From Bifiguratus adelaidae (lineage: Eukaryota; Mucoromycota; Endogonomycetes; Endogonales), in assembly GCA_002261195.1 (NCBI GenBank), contig MVBO01000028.1:1-64000 (forward strand): a stretch of 64,000 bases of DNA, given 5' to 3'. This document shows positions 1 to 11,289 of this stretch, piece by piece. The notes under the pieces were generated by a model, which saw nothing but the letters and a program-made list of their open reading frames with translations, was not told where the DNA came from and made no database searches. Numbering within the stretch: the first letter of the stretch is position 1; each line of letters begins with the position of its first letter. Position numbers and translations under genes: made by a program.

Positions 1-323
1 GCGATCACAGATTTTTCTATCGCCTTTTGGGTCTAATTGCACGATTGTATTCACCGGTGCGTCAAGCTCTGCTTGCGTCAGAACAGATTAAGCAGGACGC
101 CATTAATGCTCTTTTGAGGGGAAAATCTGCCTTAAAAGAAGCATCAAACGGCTTTCTTACGCACGAAGACCTTATTAATCCCCTTGAAGCGTGGTTAGAA
201 CTACCTTCCGAGCAACAAGAAATGCCTCCTGCGATGCGGAGAGCGTATTCAATAGATTTAGAGACGGCTGGATCTGGGAAGCGAACCTTCGTTGACACGT
301 TGAGGGCGGCAAAGGATGATTAG
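1..323 (+). other. Open reading frame at left edge, unrecognised
   Basis: The frame runs in from the left edge and stops at 321-323. The visible part is about 100 residues, helix-rich and charged, with no motif I recognise. There is no methionine that clearly marks a start, so it could be the last exon of a gene lying mostly outside the window, or chance. No function is proposed. Confidence 0.25.
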
Positions 324-2916
324 ATGACCCATGTCACTAATTTCCATATACACCAAAAGTTAACCAATAGCATATCTTTTCTCTGCAAGGAGCCATGGCT
401 TACGAAAACATAGATGCAAACCCCTTCAATCCCACTGTTTGTGCACCTCTTGCATTGCACGAATAATCCGTCGGTCCAAGAACAGCGGTTTAATAGACAA
501 TTCAAACTTTCAAATCGGTATCGTGTGATCTGCATGTTGCTTAGACAATGTTCCATTTCAATTTTATGACCCTAACTATTGTCGAATACAAATTGCCTTC
601 ATTCTTATGCACTTATTTGACAACACTTCTGCTCTCACAACTATCACTACCCGTATCGTAAAATTCTGCGATAGAAGTGCCGAATACCTGGTTACGGTAT
701 TTTTTTTCGAGTGCTTCAAAAAGGCCCTGTTGCATGTTCTGTAGCCAAATCACATCCGTAAGAATGGAAGAAAAGGAGCTAATAATTTGGCTCCCAGCCA
801 TGGAATCTAACCGGTAAGACAAAGTACACACAGTTCTAAGTAATCTATAAATGCGCTCTTACGTTTGCGGTTCTAAGTCTGAGACGTGAATTGCGAGTGT
901 GCCAAATGTGGGGATAATGATGCGTTGACTGATATAGTCGTAACGCGCGCCGGGGAGAGGGTGGTGTAGACAAAGTATTCAAGTTACACTCAAAGTCTGT
1001 GAGGTAAGACAGATGTTCCTGCTTGATTCAGCAGTTGGCAAAGTGCAAGAGCGGTAAGCAAAGTGGTATGAGATGATAGCGTAAGGAATGTAATGTCAAA
1101 CTAAGTATCCATGCTCGATAATTCTCCTAGTGGCTTAAAGAACTCCATCTGCCAAGTTCTCACATAGAGTTCATCTTATCCCTTCCCTAGGGAGAGCGCG
1201 AGATGTTCCTGTATCATGTTTTTGAAGACGCGGATTATGAACTCCCTAAAGTGGTCACTGGATTCGACGCTTTGATCACCTTTTCGTAGCATTTTTGTAA
1301 ATAGACGACGCGCAGAACTGGAGCAGCAAAATTGAAGGTACTTGTGGGAGATGTAGGATCACCGTAAAGAGACAAGCGAAGGTCTTGAACAAAGGTGCAA
1401 TTGCCTGTTTATGAGATAGTGGGAGACGACCTAGCGCTATTCCTTGAGAACTCGCTCACACTAAGTCGCAAAGGGTCTTTTATTCGGCAATTAGATTGTC
1501 AAAACATTTGCTTGCGTGAACCTAAATAAACACGTTTAGTCCGGCTATCAGAACATACACAGGGATCAAGTACACTTTGCAAACTAACCACGAATTCTCC
1601 AGACCGCATGTACAGAAACATGGAAAGTGTTGAGGGGAGCCTCTTATCGGGATTACATGACCGAAAGGTAGAATCGAACTGCTTTCGTAAAGATCGTATA
1701 TCACCGCCACAAAACCTGGGTGGCGGAGAGTAGATCACCAAATTTCTGTCAGCAGCTGATCTCTGTCTTTCGTGGAAAGTTTTCTTTAGCGTAACGGATT
1801 AAAAACCGCTTGTTGCAGTCCTGGAATTCCGTCTCGGTGAAGCTGATGTCCTCCAAGCCCCAGCGAGCGCCAGAGGGAAGATATTCCGAAGGCGTATGCT
1901 GTTCAATGGTCAGATTTGAACTGTCCCAAGCTCCGTTGTAGCCATATGTTGCAAACACCAGTAGTCTTAAATTTCCTTGGCTCACTTTAGGATATCGGTT
2001 TCATTGTCACTGTATTTCATCAGGCTCAACATCAGCATTGAATAGCAAACTACAAGTTGTTGTCAGCTACCGATCTAAATGCCCCACTTCTTGGGCTTGC
2101 CAAGATTGCCAGGACCATAGTTGTTTAGGATCTTGTTGAACCGCATGGGTCGATGTCATTGTTTAAAGTGATTCTGCGGAGAAGAACCTTTGTTCACGGC
2201 CACATCTTTCGTATATTTCTGTTGGTACGGGGCAAGTGTCGATTCGGGCGTCCGATATTGTGTTCATGCTATACGGGCGAAGTTGACTTGACGGCAAAGT
2301 CTCCAGTCTAAGCATGAATAAAAATTCGTTCTAATGGAAAGTTCGGCTACACGGCTGTGTCATTGCTAGAGTAAAAAAGAGAAAGATCTGCGATGGATAA
2401 CAAACATTCCAGCAAAAACCTTCCTTACTTGGTTGGTGCGTGGCACAAGACATCAACGGTGCCAGGAATCACCTGTCTACTCTAGATCCTGTAGATAGGG
2501 GTCCAGAGCTTAAAATTCCAAGCCTAGAAACTTGAAGACACAGATCATTGTAATTTCAATCGTAGATAACCTCCAAGCGTCAAGGCCCTACTTCATAATA
2601 GCAGATTTGCAGGCAGTACCTGTCGTTTAGCACGGTTGACGGTGAGCCGGGTTTGCTTAGGAAGTATTCCATGGTACCTTTACACAGCATGCTACACAAG
2701 TTTTGTGTAATGCGAATTACCCAATCAGTTCCGGTGGTTCGACAAGCAGATAGCACAGCCGTCTATGAAACAGGTTCATGTCCAAAAGTTAGAGAAGGCT
2801 GTGTTAAGCGGAATGGTCCGCGTGAGAAGCAACTAACGGATACCGGGGTCTCGCACAATGTTGATGAATCTATAAATAAGGCCTGAAAATGAGCACGAAG
2901 CGAAAGCATATTAGCA
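324..2916. other. Gene-free stretch
   Basis: I see no credible gene here. Open frames are short on both strands and lack recognisable motifs or a splice pattern that would link them. A minus-strand frame at 1749-1985 is the longest clean stretch but matches nothing known to me. The 3' end supplies the promoter of the secreted protein at 2917. Composition is unremarkable and no repeats stand out. Confidence 0.5.
2871..2878 (+). promoter_or_regulatory. TATA box of the small secreted protein gene
   Basis: The sequence TATAAATA lies 39-46 bp upstream of the ATG at 2917. This is a plausible core promoter for a short-leader, highly expressed secreted protein. No other element was identified around it. 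Confidence 0.45.
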
Positions 2917-3279
2917 ATGCGGTTCTTCAGCATTTTTGCGTTTCTCATCCTCAAAATTTGGATTGTCCATGGCTATGGCATCACTGCTTATAGCGGTATC
3001 GACCTTCAAGGAACTTCCAAGGCCATCGGTTACAGTGCGGACAAGATCGATCGGTGCATGTCACTTGGTTTCTCAGCAAGATCATATACAACACATCTTA
3101 ATGGCAGCGGAATGTGCATTGTTTTCTGTAGCGGCTCATCCTATGTAGGGCTTCGGTGCACTGATTCGACGCAGAAGCAGAGTAGTGCAACTTTCAATCA
3201 TATCGTCTATGATTATTATTCCGATTACGCTAATTGTGGTGAAGCTTGTATGGCAGACTGGTGCAGTATTTCCTGCTAG
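2917..3279 (+). CDS. Small secreted cysteine-rich protein
   Basis: A single-exon ORF of 120 residues. Residues 1-19 form a signal peptide (hydrophobic core FFSIFAFLILKIWIV, then a small-residue region near HGYG). The mature part of about 100 residues has eight cysteines, which suggests four disulphides, and ends in CSISC. The first half of the mature chain (ITAYSG...QGTS, then CMSL, then CIVFC) loosely recalls the beta/gamma-crystallin Greek-key pattern, but this is only an impression. A TATA box lies about 40 bp upstream and AATAAA at 3333-3338 downstream, so it looks like a functional gene in an otherwise decayed region. By size, secretion signal and cysteine content it fits the broad class of fungal secreted effectors or wall proteins. 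The role is unknown. Confidence 0.65.
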   Translation: MRFFSIFAFLILKIWIVHGYGITAYSGIDLQGTSKAIGYSADKIDRCMSLGFSARSYTTHLNGSGMCIVFCSGSSYVGLRCTDSTQKQSSATFNHIVYDYYSDYANCGEACMADWCSISC

Positions 3280-3332
3280 TATTGTATCCTGTCATATGAA
3301 ATGGCGCGGACCGTAGATCCAAACATCGCGTC

Positions 3333-3338
3333 AATAAA
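3333..3338 (+). terminator. Polyadenylation signal AATAAA
   Basis: AATAAA occurs 54 bp after the stop codon of the secreted protein gene and is followed by a TA-rich run. It is a likely 3'-end processing signal. Confidence 0.4.
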
Positions 3339-3339
3339 G

Positions 3340-4329
3340 TTATATATATGTATCAAGTGAATATTCTTTCTATGACTTTGTATGCAAACTGCATTAAACA
3401 AACATCCTAGCTTGTATTGTTAACAACACTCACAGTCGTTTAACACTTTCCGCATTGTGAGTAGACGCGCCATTGATGCAAAAGGTTATTCGAGCTGAGT
3501 AGGAAACGCTAATCCTACGTTGGAGTCACGTTTGATCGCACAAATATGAGCATAGCCTATTTTACGGGCAACAAATCGTAGCAATCGCCATTGTGTATTG
3601 TTCCTTTCAAGGATAGAAATGATTTTATTCGCACGAGAAGTCCGTACGTGGAGTAACCGCACATATTACAGCACACGAAGTGGGATAAATTTTAAGGACA
3701 GAAGGTGATATCGTAGTTGGCGCCGATGCAAATGTCGGTGGAGGTATTGTCATCAAAGGGCCAAGAGTGAGCATTAGGACAAGGGTCCTGGAGGTAAAGG
3801 TTGTATTACTCGCCGGAAGAGTTCGGAGACGAGGTTCCCGGTTCAGTATTGGTTTGTAAGCCATCGGGTCACTGTCGAGTAGGCGGTAGCACTCGTTTGA
3901 AAATGACATTATACGTTGCACAGTCCGCTATGTTGACAAAGGGTTGAAGTCCGATAGGCAAGGCGTCTAGGAACTCGATACCCAGCTGCTCGAAGTCGTC
4001 CATGTCGGCGTCACCTCGAGCTTTTTCGATGCTTGATATCCAGAATCGTCAGGGATGGTATACCTCCTCGTGCACGTAATGAGTTACCTCATGCTCGAAC
4101 ACCCGAAACCGATAAGTGTTGAATAGCCTCCTTTCCCATTCAGTGTGGCTTCGGCTAAAGGCTAGTAAAACGTGGAACTTTGAGAGCTTTCTACATTCGC
4201 AGTGTGTCTTGCCTTCACTGGTTGCTCCGGCGATGGGTTCTTTCCGAACAATCAATGTACCGTATTCACTTTGCGTTGATGACTGATACGTATCTGGTGA
4301 CTCCACCAGGGACCAAGAGGAAGATGTCA
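3340..4329. other. No intact gene; possible decayed 5' part of the kinase
   Basis: Both strands are broken into short frames. No FunK1 N-terminal motif could be read with confidence here, although the kinase remnant begins just to the right, so its 5' half may have decayed beyond recognition in this interval. Confidence 0.4.
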
Positions 4330-4740
4330 GGATTTCGCGGGAAGAGGGAAATTTGGCTTTGGAGCTGGTCGCCGATAAAAGAGCGCGTCATACGGTAAGG
4401 AACGGGGCCTAAGTTGATTATCTTATTGTGAACATCGAATTGATCTTTATTAGGGAACGGTACCATACATTGCTTTTGGTGTGCTCAACGGTGAAGACCA
4501 CAAGGTTCATCATGACCTTGAGTCCTTCTTCTACGTTTTGTACCTCCTACCATTTACATACAATTCTCCCAAGGCAGACAGGAAGTTAGCTCATTGGCCG
4601 GAACGGATCCAAAGGTGGTGCGTTGGAAATCTCCGCGACTGTGGGGCCCAAAAGAAAAACGATATGTCGGAGACCAGGCGCATTCTTCTCTTATTCAAAG
4701 CCTTCACTTCTTCTACCGCTTAATGGGGTCTGGTCTTGCG
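4330..4740 (+). pseudogene. FunK1-type fungal protein kinase remnant
   Basis: After a probable intron (4396-4453) the plus strand reads GTVPYIAFGVLNGEDHKVHH followed directly by DLESFFYVL. This matches the FunK1 signature (GT-PFMA-EVLNG-x-HT-x-x-HDLESFFYVL) that lies C-terminal to the catalytic loop. A W-x3-I-x2-W segment typical of the following helix is also present (WPERIQRW). Upstream, the expected HRDIS-GN catalytic loop is missing and the frame meets a stop near 4285. Downstream the frame ends at 4721-4723 and residual similarity moves to another frame. The piece covers perhaps a third of a kinase domain and is best read as a dead copy of a family that is multi-copy in basidiomycetes. 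Confidence 0.65.
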
Positions 4741-4849
4741 AGTTTACCTTCCCATTAAGCAGGGTTACGTCCAATCTCAAGTGTTTTGGTAGAGGCGGAC
4801 ATATTGAAAGCCGATATCCTTGGTGAAGTTTTACCTATGAACAGGAACG

Positions 4850-6210
4850 AAGGCAATGTCGCGCACGATGATCTCATTGCAGCCATTGAAGGCTAGCTTA
4901 GTGCATCGCCAGCGGATCAAGAAATCTCGCCAAAATTGCGGGATTGGTATAAGCTCGATCTGAATGTGTCGAATGCAGGTTGGACTTCTTATCTCGAGAA
5001 GCTAGCAAGGATTTATAAGACAAAGCGAGAAATGACAATGTAATAACGTCGACAGCTTGTCGATAGAGTGATAATAATGTACATATAAGCTTCGTACCAT
5101 CTTTCTTTTTGGCGTGCACATATTCATCACTCATAGAAAGGATTTCAGCAACGTGTTATAGGGCTAAGGAAAGCTACGAGCATCACTGATGGTCAACTTG
5201 AGACAATTTGCAAAAGAAACAGCGGTTGGACAGACACATACAAAGATACACCCGCAAATCGCATATTGATCAGCTCTCGGCATTGGCATCCACTGAATTG
5301 CGATCTATTTAGCGTTTAAACACCTCCCTCATAATGTGCTGTTGTATTAACGTAGGTCAAGTTTTGGTTGGGCCTCATCGGCCTTCCTTTTGTCGTGTCG
5401 CCTTATCTAATGCATGTGATGTAGGCTTGCCTGTGATACATACGGCTACGAAGTCGTCTAAACGTCTTGTTACCCCCTACTACAAAGATATGAATCCCGT
5501 CGACTTTGCTTAAGGCCTGGACTGGGACCGTAGGTGGCGAGTGAAAAACTTCATGTGCTCAGTCATTGCGCAAGTTCGCGACGATTGTGGCGAAGTAGCT
5601 GGAAATTGGGAGGATCTCGTCAAGGCTGCAGAAGCCAACAAGGACTGTTTAGCAAGATGTGGTCTGTAAGAAGGTAATTTTCAGCTTACACTGAATCCCT
5701 GCTATGAAAGAACTCAGACTTAGCTTATCAACTCGCAGAAGGCAAAAAGTATACTATTACATCTTCTTGAGATCAATGACGACTCCAAGCCCCCCTGGCT
5801 TCGCCTATACAAGTACTGGGATGATTTGGATATGTTGAGGGATTATCGACCGGAATCATCCGATAGAAGTGAAAATCATCAGCTTAACGTACGAGCGACG
5901 TATCTGATGCTGACAAGACGGTAGGTTGAAAGGAATCCAAGATGTCCTAGCGTTCAGAAGCAATGGGGAGATTTTAGTCTTTGAACGAAGGATTGCACAT
6001 GCGTTTAGCCGCGTTAACCGTTACAGGTTAGCATTTAAGTCTTTAGCAACCTACATTGTCATTTGCACACAAATTCAACGTGTACTTAAGTTGCATACCC
6101 GAGGATAAAGCTCGAATAGAAACCAATAATTTTAGAACATTGAGCGATCGCACGTGCATCTGCACCAAAAGTGTTTATTCCCTAGGTATTAGATACCTAT
6201 ACAGCCCATT
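4850..6210. other. No confirmed gene; two short plus-strand frames of unknown origin
   Basis: Nothing is recognised. Two plus-strand frames at about 5551-5670 and 5742-5925 are both free of stops, hydrophilic, and could be exons of one small gene or pieces of a decayed one: the first begins at an ATG (5551) and holds CGEVAGNWEDLVKAAEANK, the second holds LLHLLEINDDSKPPWLRLYK. I could not find a splice pair that joins them in frame. Confidence 0.3.
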
Positions 6211-6217
6211 GTCCCTG

Positions 6218-7095
6218 CTATGCAGCCATTATCGTGCGTGGTCGAAGATACAGCGTGCCAATTGAAAGAGCGCTAAGCAACATACAGGCAACTATAAAGA
6301 CCACCACTGGATTGTATTTGACTATCCCATAGCCAAAAGAAGCGGCCTGCGTTAATAAACCCAGCGCTGATAGGACTTGCCAATACATTGCCGCCTCCTT
6401 GCCCGAAACAAAGGATGTTAAAGGTAGCAAGCGACGTTGTGGGATCGTCACTGATGGCTGAACCCATTCTTACCCGCATAGACACATGACCGTATGCAAA
6501 GAAGCCATACAAGATGGAAAAGACGACCAGCGGAGCCATAGAGTGACCCAGTCCCCACAGAGTCGTTGATGTCGCAGCCGCTACAACCGTGGATAGGATG
6601 GCAAGGAGATTGATGGGCACTCGACCGTCAGACAGGTAACCGAAGGTGAACTGCCCGGGCACTTGCATCACGCTCATCAACGCCAGTAGTAAGGCGCCTT
6701 GCGTTGCGCTCAATCCAACCGAGGTGGCGTAAGATGGCAACTACAGTGACGGAAAGAAGAAGCCGAGTCCCTGCATGACGTTGGAGACGCAGTATACCCA
6801 AAAGAGGGAACTGTTTATGAACGACCAATTTGCGGCTGGCAATCGGGCTTTGAACAACGGAAGCAGAGGACCGGTGAGCACCGGTCAACGCAATAGCGAT
6901 GTCCCGCAGGATAATTTTGTAGCCAAAACTATTGAGCATAGCCTCGACAACAAAGGGCATGATAACTCCAGAGACAGGGTACACCCGGCATCCCAAACAT
7001 CTCAATAACGCCACCCTGCTTTTAAAGTGGTTATTGCAGGCATGCATACATAGGCGATGTCTCTTACATGGCACTCTCGTCGGGCTACGTACCAT
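6218..7095 (-). pseudogene. Broken MFS transporter (monocarboxylate-permease-like), C-terminal half
   Basis: Read right to left on the minus strand, the conserved second half of a fungal monocarboxylate-type MFS transporter can be followed. It includes ANWSFINSSLFWVY, NVMQGLGFFFPSL, LPSYATSVGLSATQGALLLA, FGYLSDGRVPINLL, FGQGGGNVLASPISA and the last helix VVVFIVACMLLSALS then TLYLRPR. A TAG at 6741-6743 interrupts FFFPSL and LPSYAT. At least two frame changes are needed, one near 6870 and one near 6350. The first six transmembrane helices are not found upstream. It is therefore a truncated host gene relic. Its orientation and family are firm; its former substrate cannot be told. Confidence 0.75.
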
Positions 7096-7782
7096 CGCGC
7101 ATTTGGAGTTCGGGGGATGTTGGACATTCCGCGGAACGACAGAGGAATGAGTATATCATCCCATAGGGCAACCGTCCAGTACCGAAAATGGTAGATCTCG
7201 GAAACCAACTTGAATTCTTCGGAACCAGGCCATGCATATCCAAATTATCCTCAAATTGCGATTGCTCAGCAGGTTCAAAAATGGGGTTTTGAGCCGTACA
7301 TCTATAACCGATTGGTGTGAATGAGACGTAGTCTATTGACCACATTGACCATAAGGAATTCAATATGACACGTCATGCCAGTGAGCTGGTGATGCTTGAT
7401 TGCTCCACTCGCGGTTATATAGTATTCAACGGCTCGTAGGGAAGGGTGGGAGGATGCCTTCTCTTGTCCATAACGGTCTGGTGTGATCGCAATCAGAAGG
7501 TATGGACGGTTATACATAACCAGAGTGGATGTCGCAATACTTCGCGATGACTCGGCGGCCTCCACCCAATTAATTAAAGGCATGAGCGTGTCCAGTCAAG
7601 CTTAGTGGACATAGCAAAGCTCACATGACAGGAGCGTTGTTGCAGATTATATTCTATACGTTACATTGGTACAGTAGTACAGTGGTAGCAGCGGTCATAC
7701 ACTACATGCATAGATTGCCTATACAGGAATCGCAGCTTTGCTTGAGAAAACCTAGCATGGTTGGCGACAATTCCCTTCATGC

Positions 7783-8602
7783 TTACACTGCCACCTTCAA
7801 CATCGTCTCTTCGCCTTCCTCAGGCCAAAATGCTTCTTCAAGCTCCAGGACGCGCGCCCAAATCATCTCTGCCCTGGCCCATTCCTGCGAGCCAGGGCGC
7901 ACACCATAGGAATTAACAACGTCCGCAAGGTCGTCTACGAACTTGACGAACTCAGGGTTCGTCCAGTTTGCCACAAAAGACGCGACTGCGTGCTGGTCGG
8001 GGGGTTCGGCCCGACCAGTACGCTCAAGAACAGAGCCCACATAACGCCACGCGTCCAGGTATGCCTGCATCAGCCCAACAACAAGATGAACAAATATAAG
8101 AACGCTGAAACTGCTGCAGTGAGGAGGAGTGAGTGGTACGTACCTGCTCCATAGCCCAAACGAAGACGAGGCCATCAAACAGCGTGCCCTCGGTAGAAAC
8201 GCGGGTCATCTCGGCCATGTAATCGCGTGTCGCCTTGCGTTCGCGCCAATTCTTGACGTCGAGGCCCCAGCGCGTGCTGGCCTCATCGAAAAAGCCGACC
8301 TCGCGCACGACATTCTGCAGCGCGTACACAAGGAGACCGAGCACGCGCTGGTTCTGCTGTTCCTCAGGCGAGCCAGGAACTATGGCCGATGTAAGCGGGA
8401 GAGCGGAGATAAGCCGTCCGATGAGACGTGGGTACGCGTGGGCGGCATAGAGGCGGTCCTGTGCGAGCCAGAAGGCAAGGCGGGATGGAGGAAGGGAGCC
8501 GTCGCCTGCAGCGGTGAGGAAAGGGTGCTCGACCGCAGCTGAATAGGGGCGTGGAGTAGATAATAAATAAAGATGAGCGGTCAATGTCTGAGCTTTTGAC
8601 AT
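7783..8602 (-). CDS. TENA/THI-4 family protein (thiaminase-II-like)
   Basis: Two exons, 8144-8602 and 7783-8064, with a 79-nt intron, give 246 residues, the usual size of the family. The chain is almost all helix. It shows the TENA pattern HPFLTAAGDGSLPPSRLAFW and LAQDRLYAAHAYPRLIGRL near residues 25-65, a central RKATRDYM segment, and a C-terminal VASFVANWTNPEFVKFVDDL that matches the helix carrying the family's conserved E/N-W-S-x2-F signature. Members hydrolyse aminopyrimidines in thiamine salvage or are fused to THI20; fungal stand-alone paralogues are often of unknown substrate. The ATG at 8600-8602 is the first usable start. Codon use looks more GC-rich than in the neighbouring relics, so the gene is probably under selection. 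Confidence 0.8.
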
Positions 8603-9324
8603 GGCCACGTTGTGTTGTCCTGTGGAAGAGAGGGTCGGCGGCTGATTTTGTATCGTTAAGCCCTTGGACTCCTAAGTGAAATGGATGATGATGATATTGT
8701 CATGGTCACGTGTCACTCTCCAGTCAATCCTGTGTTTCAACATTCAAGGTAGCGTAGCCCGAGAGATGGTATGGAGTATGATTTTGCGGCGATAACTAGG
8801 ACTGTCATAATCGTGAATCATGATGAATGGTGGAGAGCCATATGCTCCCGGCCAGTACTAGTGAATAGACGCGTGATGGTGGTAGGGACGCGTCAGACAC
8901 GCGCCCGCTCCTTGGATCGTCTGTCAAAAATTCGCGGAGCACACTGCTGGCCAACCCATTTTCTCTCTTTGGCTTCTACTATAGCATCGGTAATAAGTGG
9001 CCTTTGTATGACATACTTTAATAGGGCAGAACAACGCAAGTTTCCGGAGTAATGACCGCATACACTGGAGGAACAGAATTCCTTAGTTGGCCGCCCATCA
9101 TCCAGCGACATGATAATTAAATGTTCATACTAGAGACAACACAAGCATAATCAGGAAACGCAGCTTCGCGGAACGGATTTGTAAAAAGTATATGAATCTG
9201 TATCCAACCATCAAAAATATTCACGTTTCATAGCACTCGACATAGACCGTCCCAGGTCCACAGTCGCACGCCGTTGTGGTGGCCCTGGCGCAACAGACCA
9301 CAGTTCATCACCGCGCCCTGTTCT
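8603..9324. other. Intergenic, no gene seen
   Basis: This contains the promoter of the TENA gene (right to left) and the 3' flank of the secreted protein at 9325. Short frames on both strands carry no motif. Nothing else is supported. Confidence 0.5.
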
Positions 9325-9792
9325 TTAACCGGTAATGATGATGCCGGTGACGTTGGCAGGCGTGGTGGCGTTACCGCCCAAGGTGGTGTAGTTGGTGCCC
9401 GAATATCTCACGACAGAACTGAAGCCGTAGGGCGGGTTGTAGGCGACGTTGATGAAGCTCGAGCCGGCGCAGTTGGTAATGTAGCGGGATACCTGGCAAC
9501 ACTGAACCAGGACGTTCAGCTGTTGGAGCACCTCTGCCTGGGTAATGTTAACGCCGACGGGAAAAGGGGTGTCGACGTAGAAGTGAACATCAAGGGCCGC
9601 AGTGCCATAGTCGAAGGTGATGGTGGAGTTATCGGCAATGGTGTAGGTATATACCAGATCGGATGCAATGGCGGCGTAGAGGAAGTTCACGTCGTGGGCG
9701 GTGACGTTGGTATTGTCGTAGCAGGAGTTGGTCGACATTGTGGCAAAGGCCGTGGCCACCATAGTGGCCAAGAATGTCAGGAAAGTCTTCAT
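9325..9792 (-). CDS. Secreted, heavily N-glycosylatable protein
   Basis: A single exon of 155 residues starts at the ATG at 9790-9792, chosen because it places a clean signal peptide (MKTFLTFLATMVATAFA) at the N-terminus. The mature part has four cysteines (SCYD, QCCQ, TNC) and at least six N-x-S/T sites (NVT, NST, NIT, NYT, NAT, NVT), which is dense for its length. It has no transmembrane helix after the signal and no GPI signal is obvious. I do not recognise the family. A long frame on the opposite strand at 9274-9813 is a shadow. Likely a small extracellular or wall-associated protein. Confidence 0.65.
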   Translation of the reverse strand: MKTFLTFLATMVATAFATMSTNSCYDNTNVTAHDVNFLYAAIASDLVYTYTIADNSTITFDYGTAALDVHFYVDTPFPVGVNITQAEVLQQLNVLVQCCQVSRYITNCAGSSFINVAYNPPYGFSSVVRYSGTNYTTLGGNATTPANVTGIIITG

Positions 9793-11289
9793 TTTGGACG
9801 TTTGCAGATATAGATGCAACTTTGAGATACACGCAAGCGTCGAGGACTCTGCTACTTGTAGTCTGTCTGGATCCACGGGGTCCTGTCTCGAGATGCGTCA
9901 GATCCGATGTCCGATCCGACACCGTCCCTCCGCGTACTTCTATTTCTGTGTCCGTTCAGCGTCATCTCCCTGTGCCAGTGTTCTGCGACAGGATGACGAC
10001 GGGGTTCATTCGGTACATTTATTCTCGGCAGTCCGACTGGATGTTACAAGTGTGCACTGGTGTAACTTGTGTGTTCCTTACCCAGACATTAAATCATAGG
10101 ATTTCGCTCTGGGTTGGCTTAGACGGATACTGCTTTGCAAACGATGTCCCAAGCCTCATCATAGCTCGTCATCACCGTCGACTAGAGCTCCTAGGCACTT
10201 GCTTTGAACCGAATCTTATTATGGAATAATATTGCCTTGCTGCTTCAACCCCTTGATTGTTCAAACCCAATTTTCTAAGCCGTCTGGTCACTATGAAGAT
10301 ATAACTCTAATGCCGTATCAGGATAGTGTCTGGAAGAATCCCACAGGTTATTCTAGGACGCGGTATTTTTGCGTCTTGAACGCTTTGCTGCTTGAAAAGA
10401 CGTTGCTCGACGCCAAGCCCTCTAGTATACAGACAGTCATGGACATATGTCTTCATGAGCCCTAGGTAGCCACGAGCTACGAATCAGAGGGTATCAGATT
10501 CGCAACGCAACACTAAGCGACTTGAGCTTTACATATTATTTCGTAGCTTTTAACGCAATTGACCACACCTCCCACAAAGATCCAGTATTAGCAGCAAAGA
10601 CCAGCGCATTAGAGGGCAGCTCATGGCAATCCTTGGAAGATCGTTGGGCGAGGGGAATTGTGGCGCAGACAATGAGGCGCAGACTTTGAGTTCGATCCCC
10701 ACTGCGCATCGCAATATAAAATGGAGAACTATAAAGGCAAATAGAACACTGCGCGCACTTCCTCTCGCTGCGCTTTACTTTCTTCTTCAAGAATGCAAGA
10801 CTTGGTGAGGAACTTTGTTGTTGCGTCCAACGGAAGACTGTATAACTCCGAGACAGTTGGGACGGTGGATGTTTCGGCAAGTTACAACGTTTTCAAGCCC
10901 CAAGGAGCGGAAGGCGGCTTTCGCCGGTGAATACGTCGAACATCGTATCTAGAGAAAATTCACTTTTGAACAAGCCAACGACATTAAAATGAGGTCGTCA
11001 CATGATGTCGTCCAGGTGCGCAGCTTTGCTTTCAATCATCATATTCGGATTCAATGTAACCTAAAAGGATAAACGGTTTTCCAACGCGGCTTCAGCAGCG
11101 CGGTCTCTTCCGTGCAATGCCTGATTTTCAAGGCAAGATCTGACAGAGGGGCCCTTACGCGCGCCACGTTGGTGGATTTGGCCATCCAGCCGTAGAAGAG
11201 ACACTGAGGAACGTGCCTCAGCTTGGACCATGGCAACCGGAAATGTCACACCCTCACACCCTGATGCTACCGTCCAACGCGCAATCGTT
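9793..11289. other. No intact gene; possible decayed 5' part of an oxidoreductase
   Basis: Short frames only. A plus-strand stretch around 10795-10930 reads as a possible exon piece (NGRLYNSETVGTVDVSAS), which could belong to the Gfo/Idh/MocA relic downstream, since it sits where the middle of such a gene would be, but this is not secure. Nothing else is recognised. Confidence 0.35.

Noticed and set aside
7302-7583. 93-codon minus-strand frame to the right of the MFS relic
   Set aside because: It does not contain the expected N-terminal MFS helices and has no recognisable domain.
9274-9813. 179-codon plus-strand frame, Gly/Val-rich
   Set aside because: Antisense to the secreted protein at 9325-9792, which has a proper signal peptide.
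10660-10712. tRNA-like segment with a B-box match (AGTTCGATCCC)
   Set aside because: The T stem does not pair and no anticodon arm or acceptor stem can be built. At most a tRNA-derived scrap.
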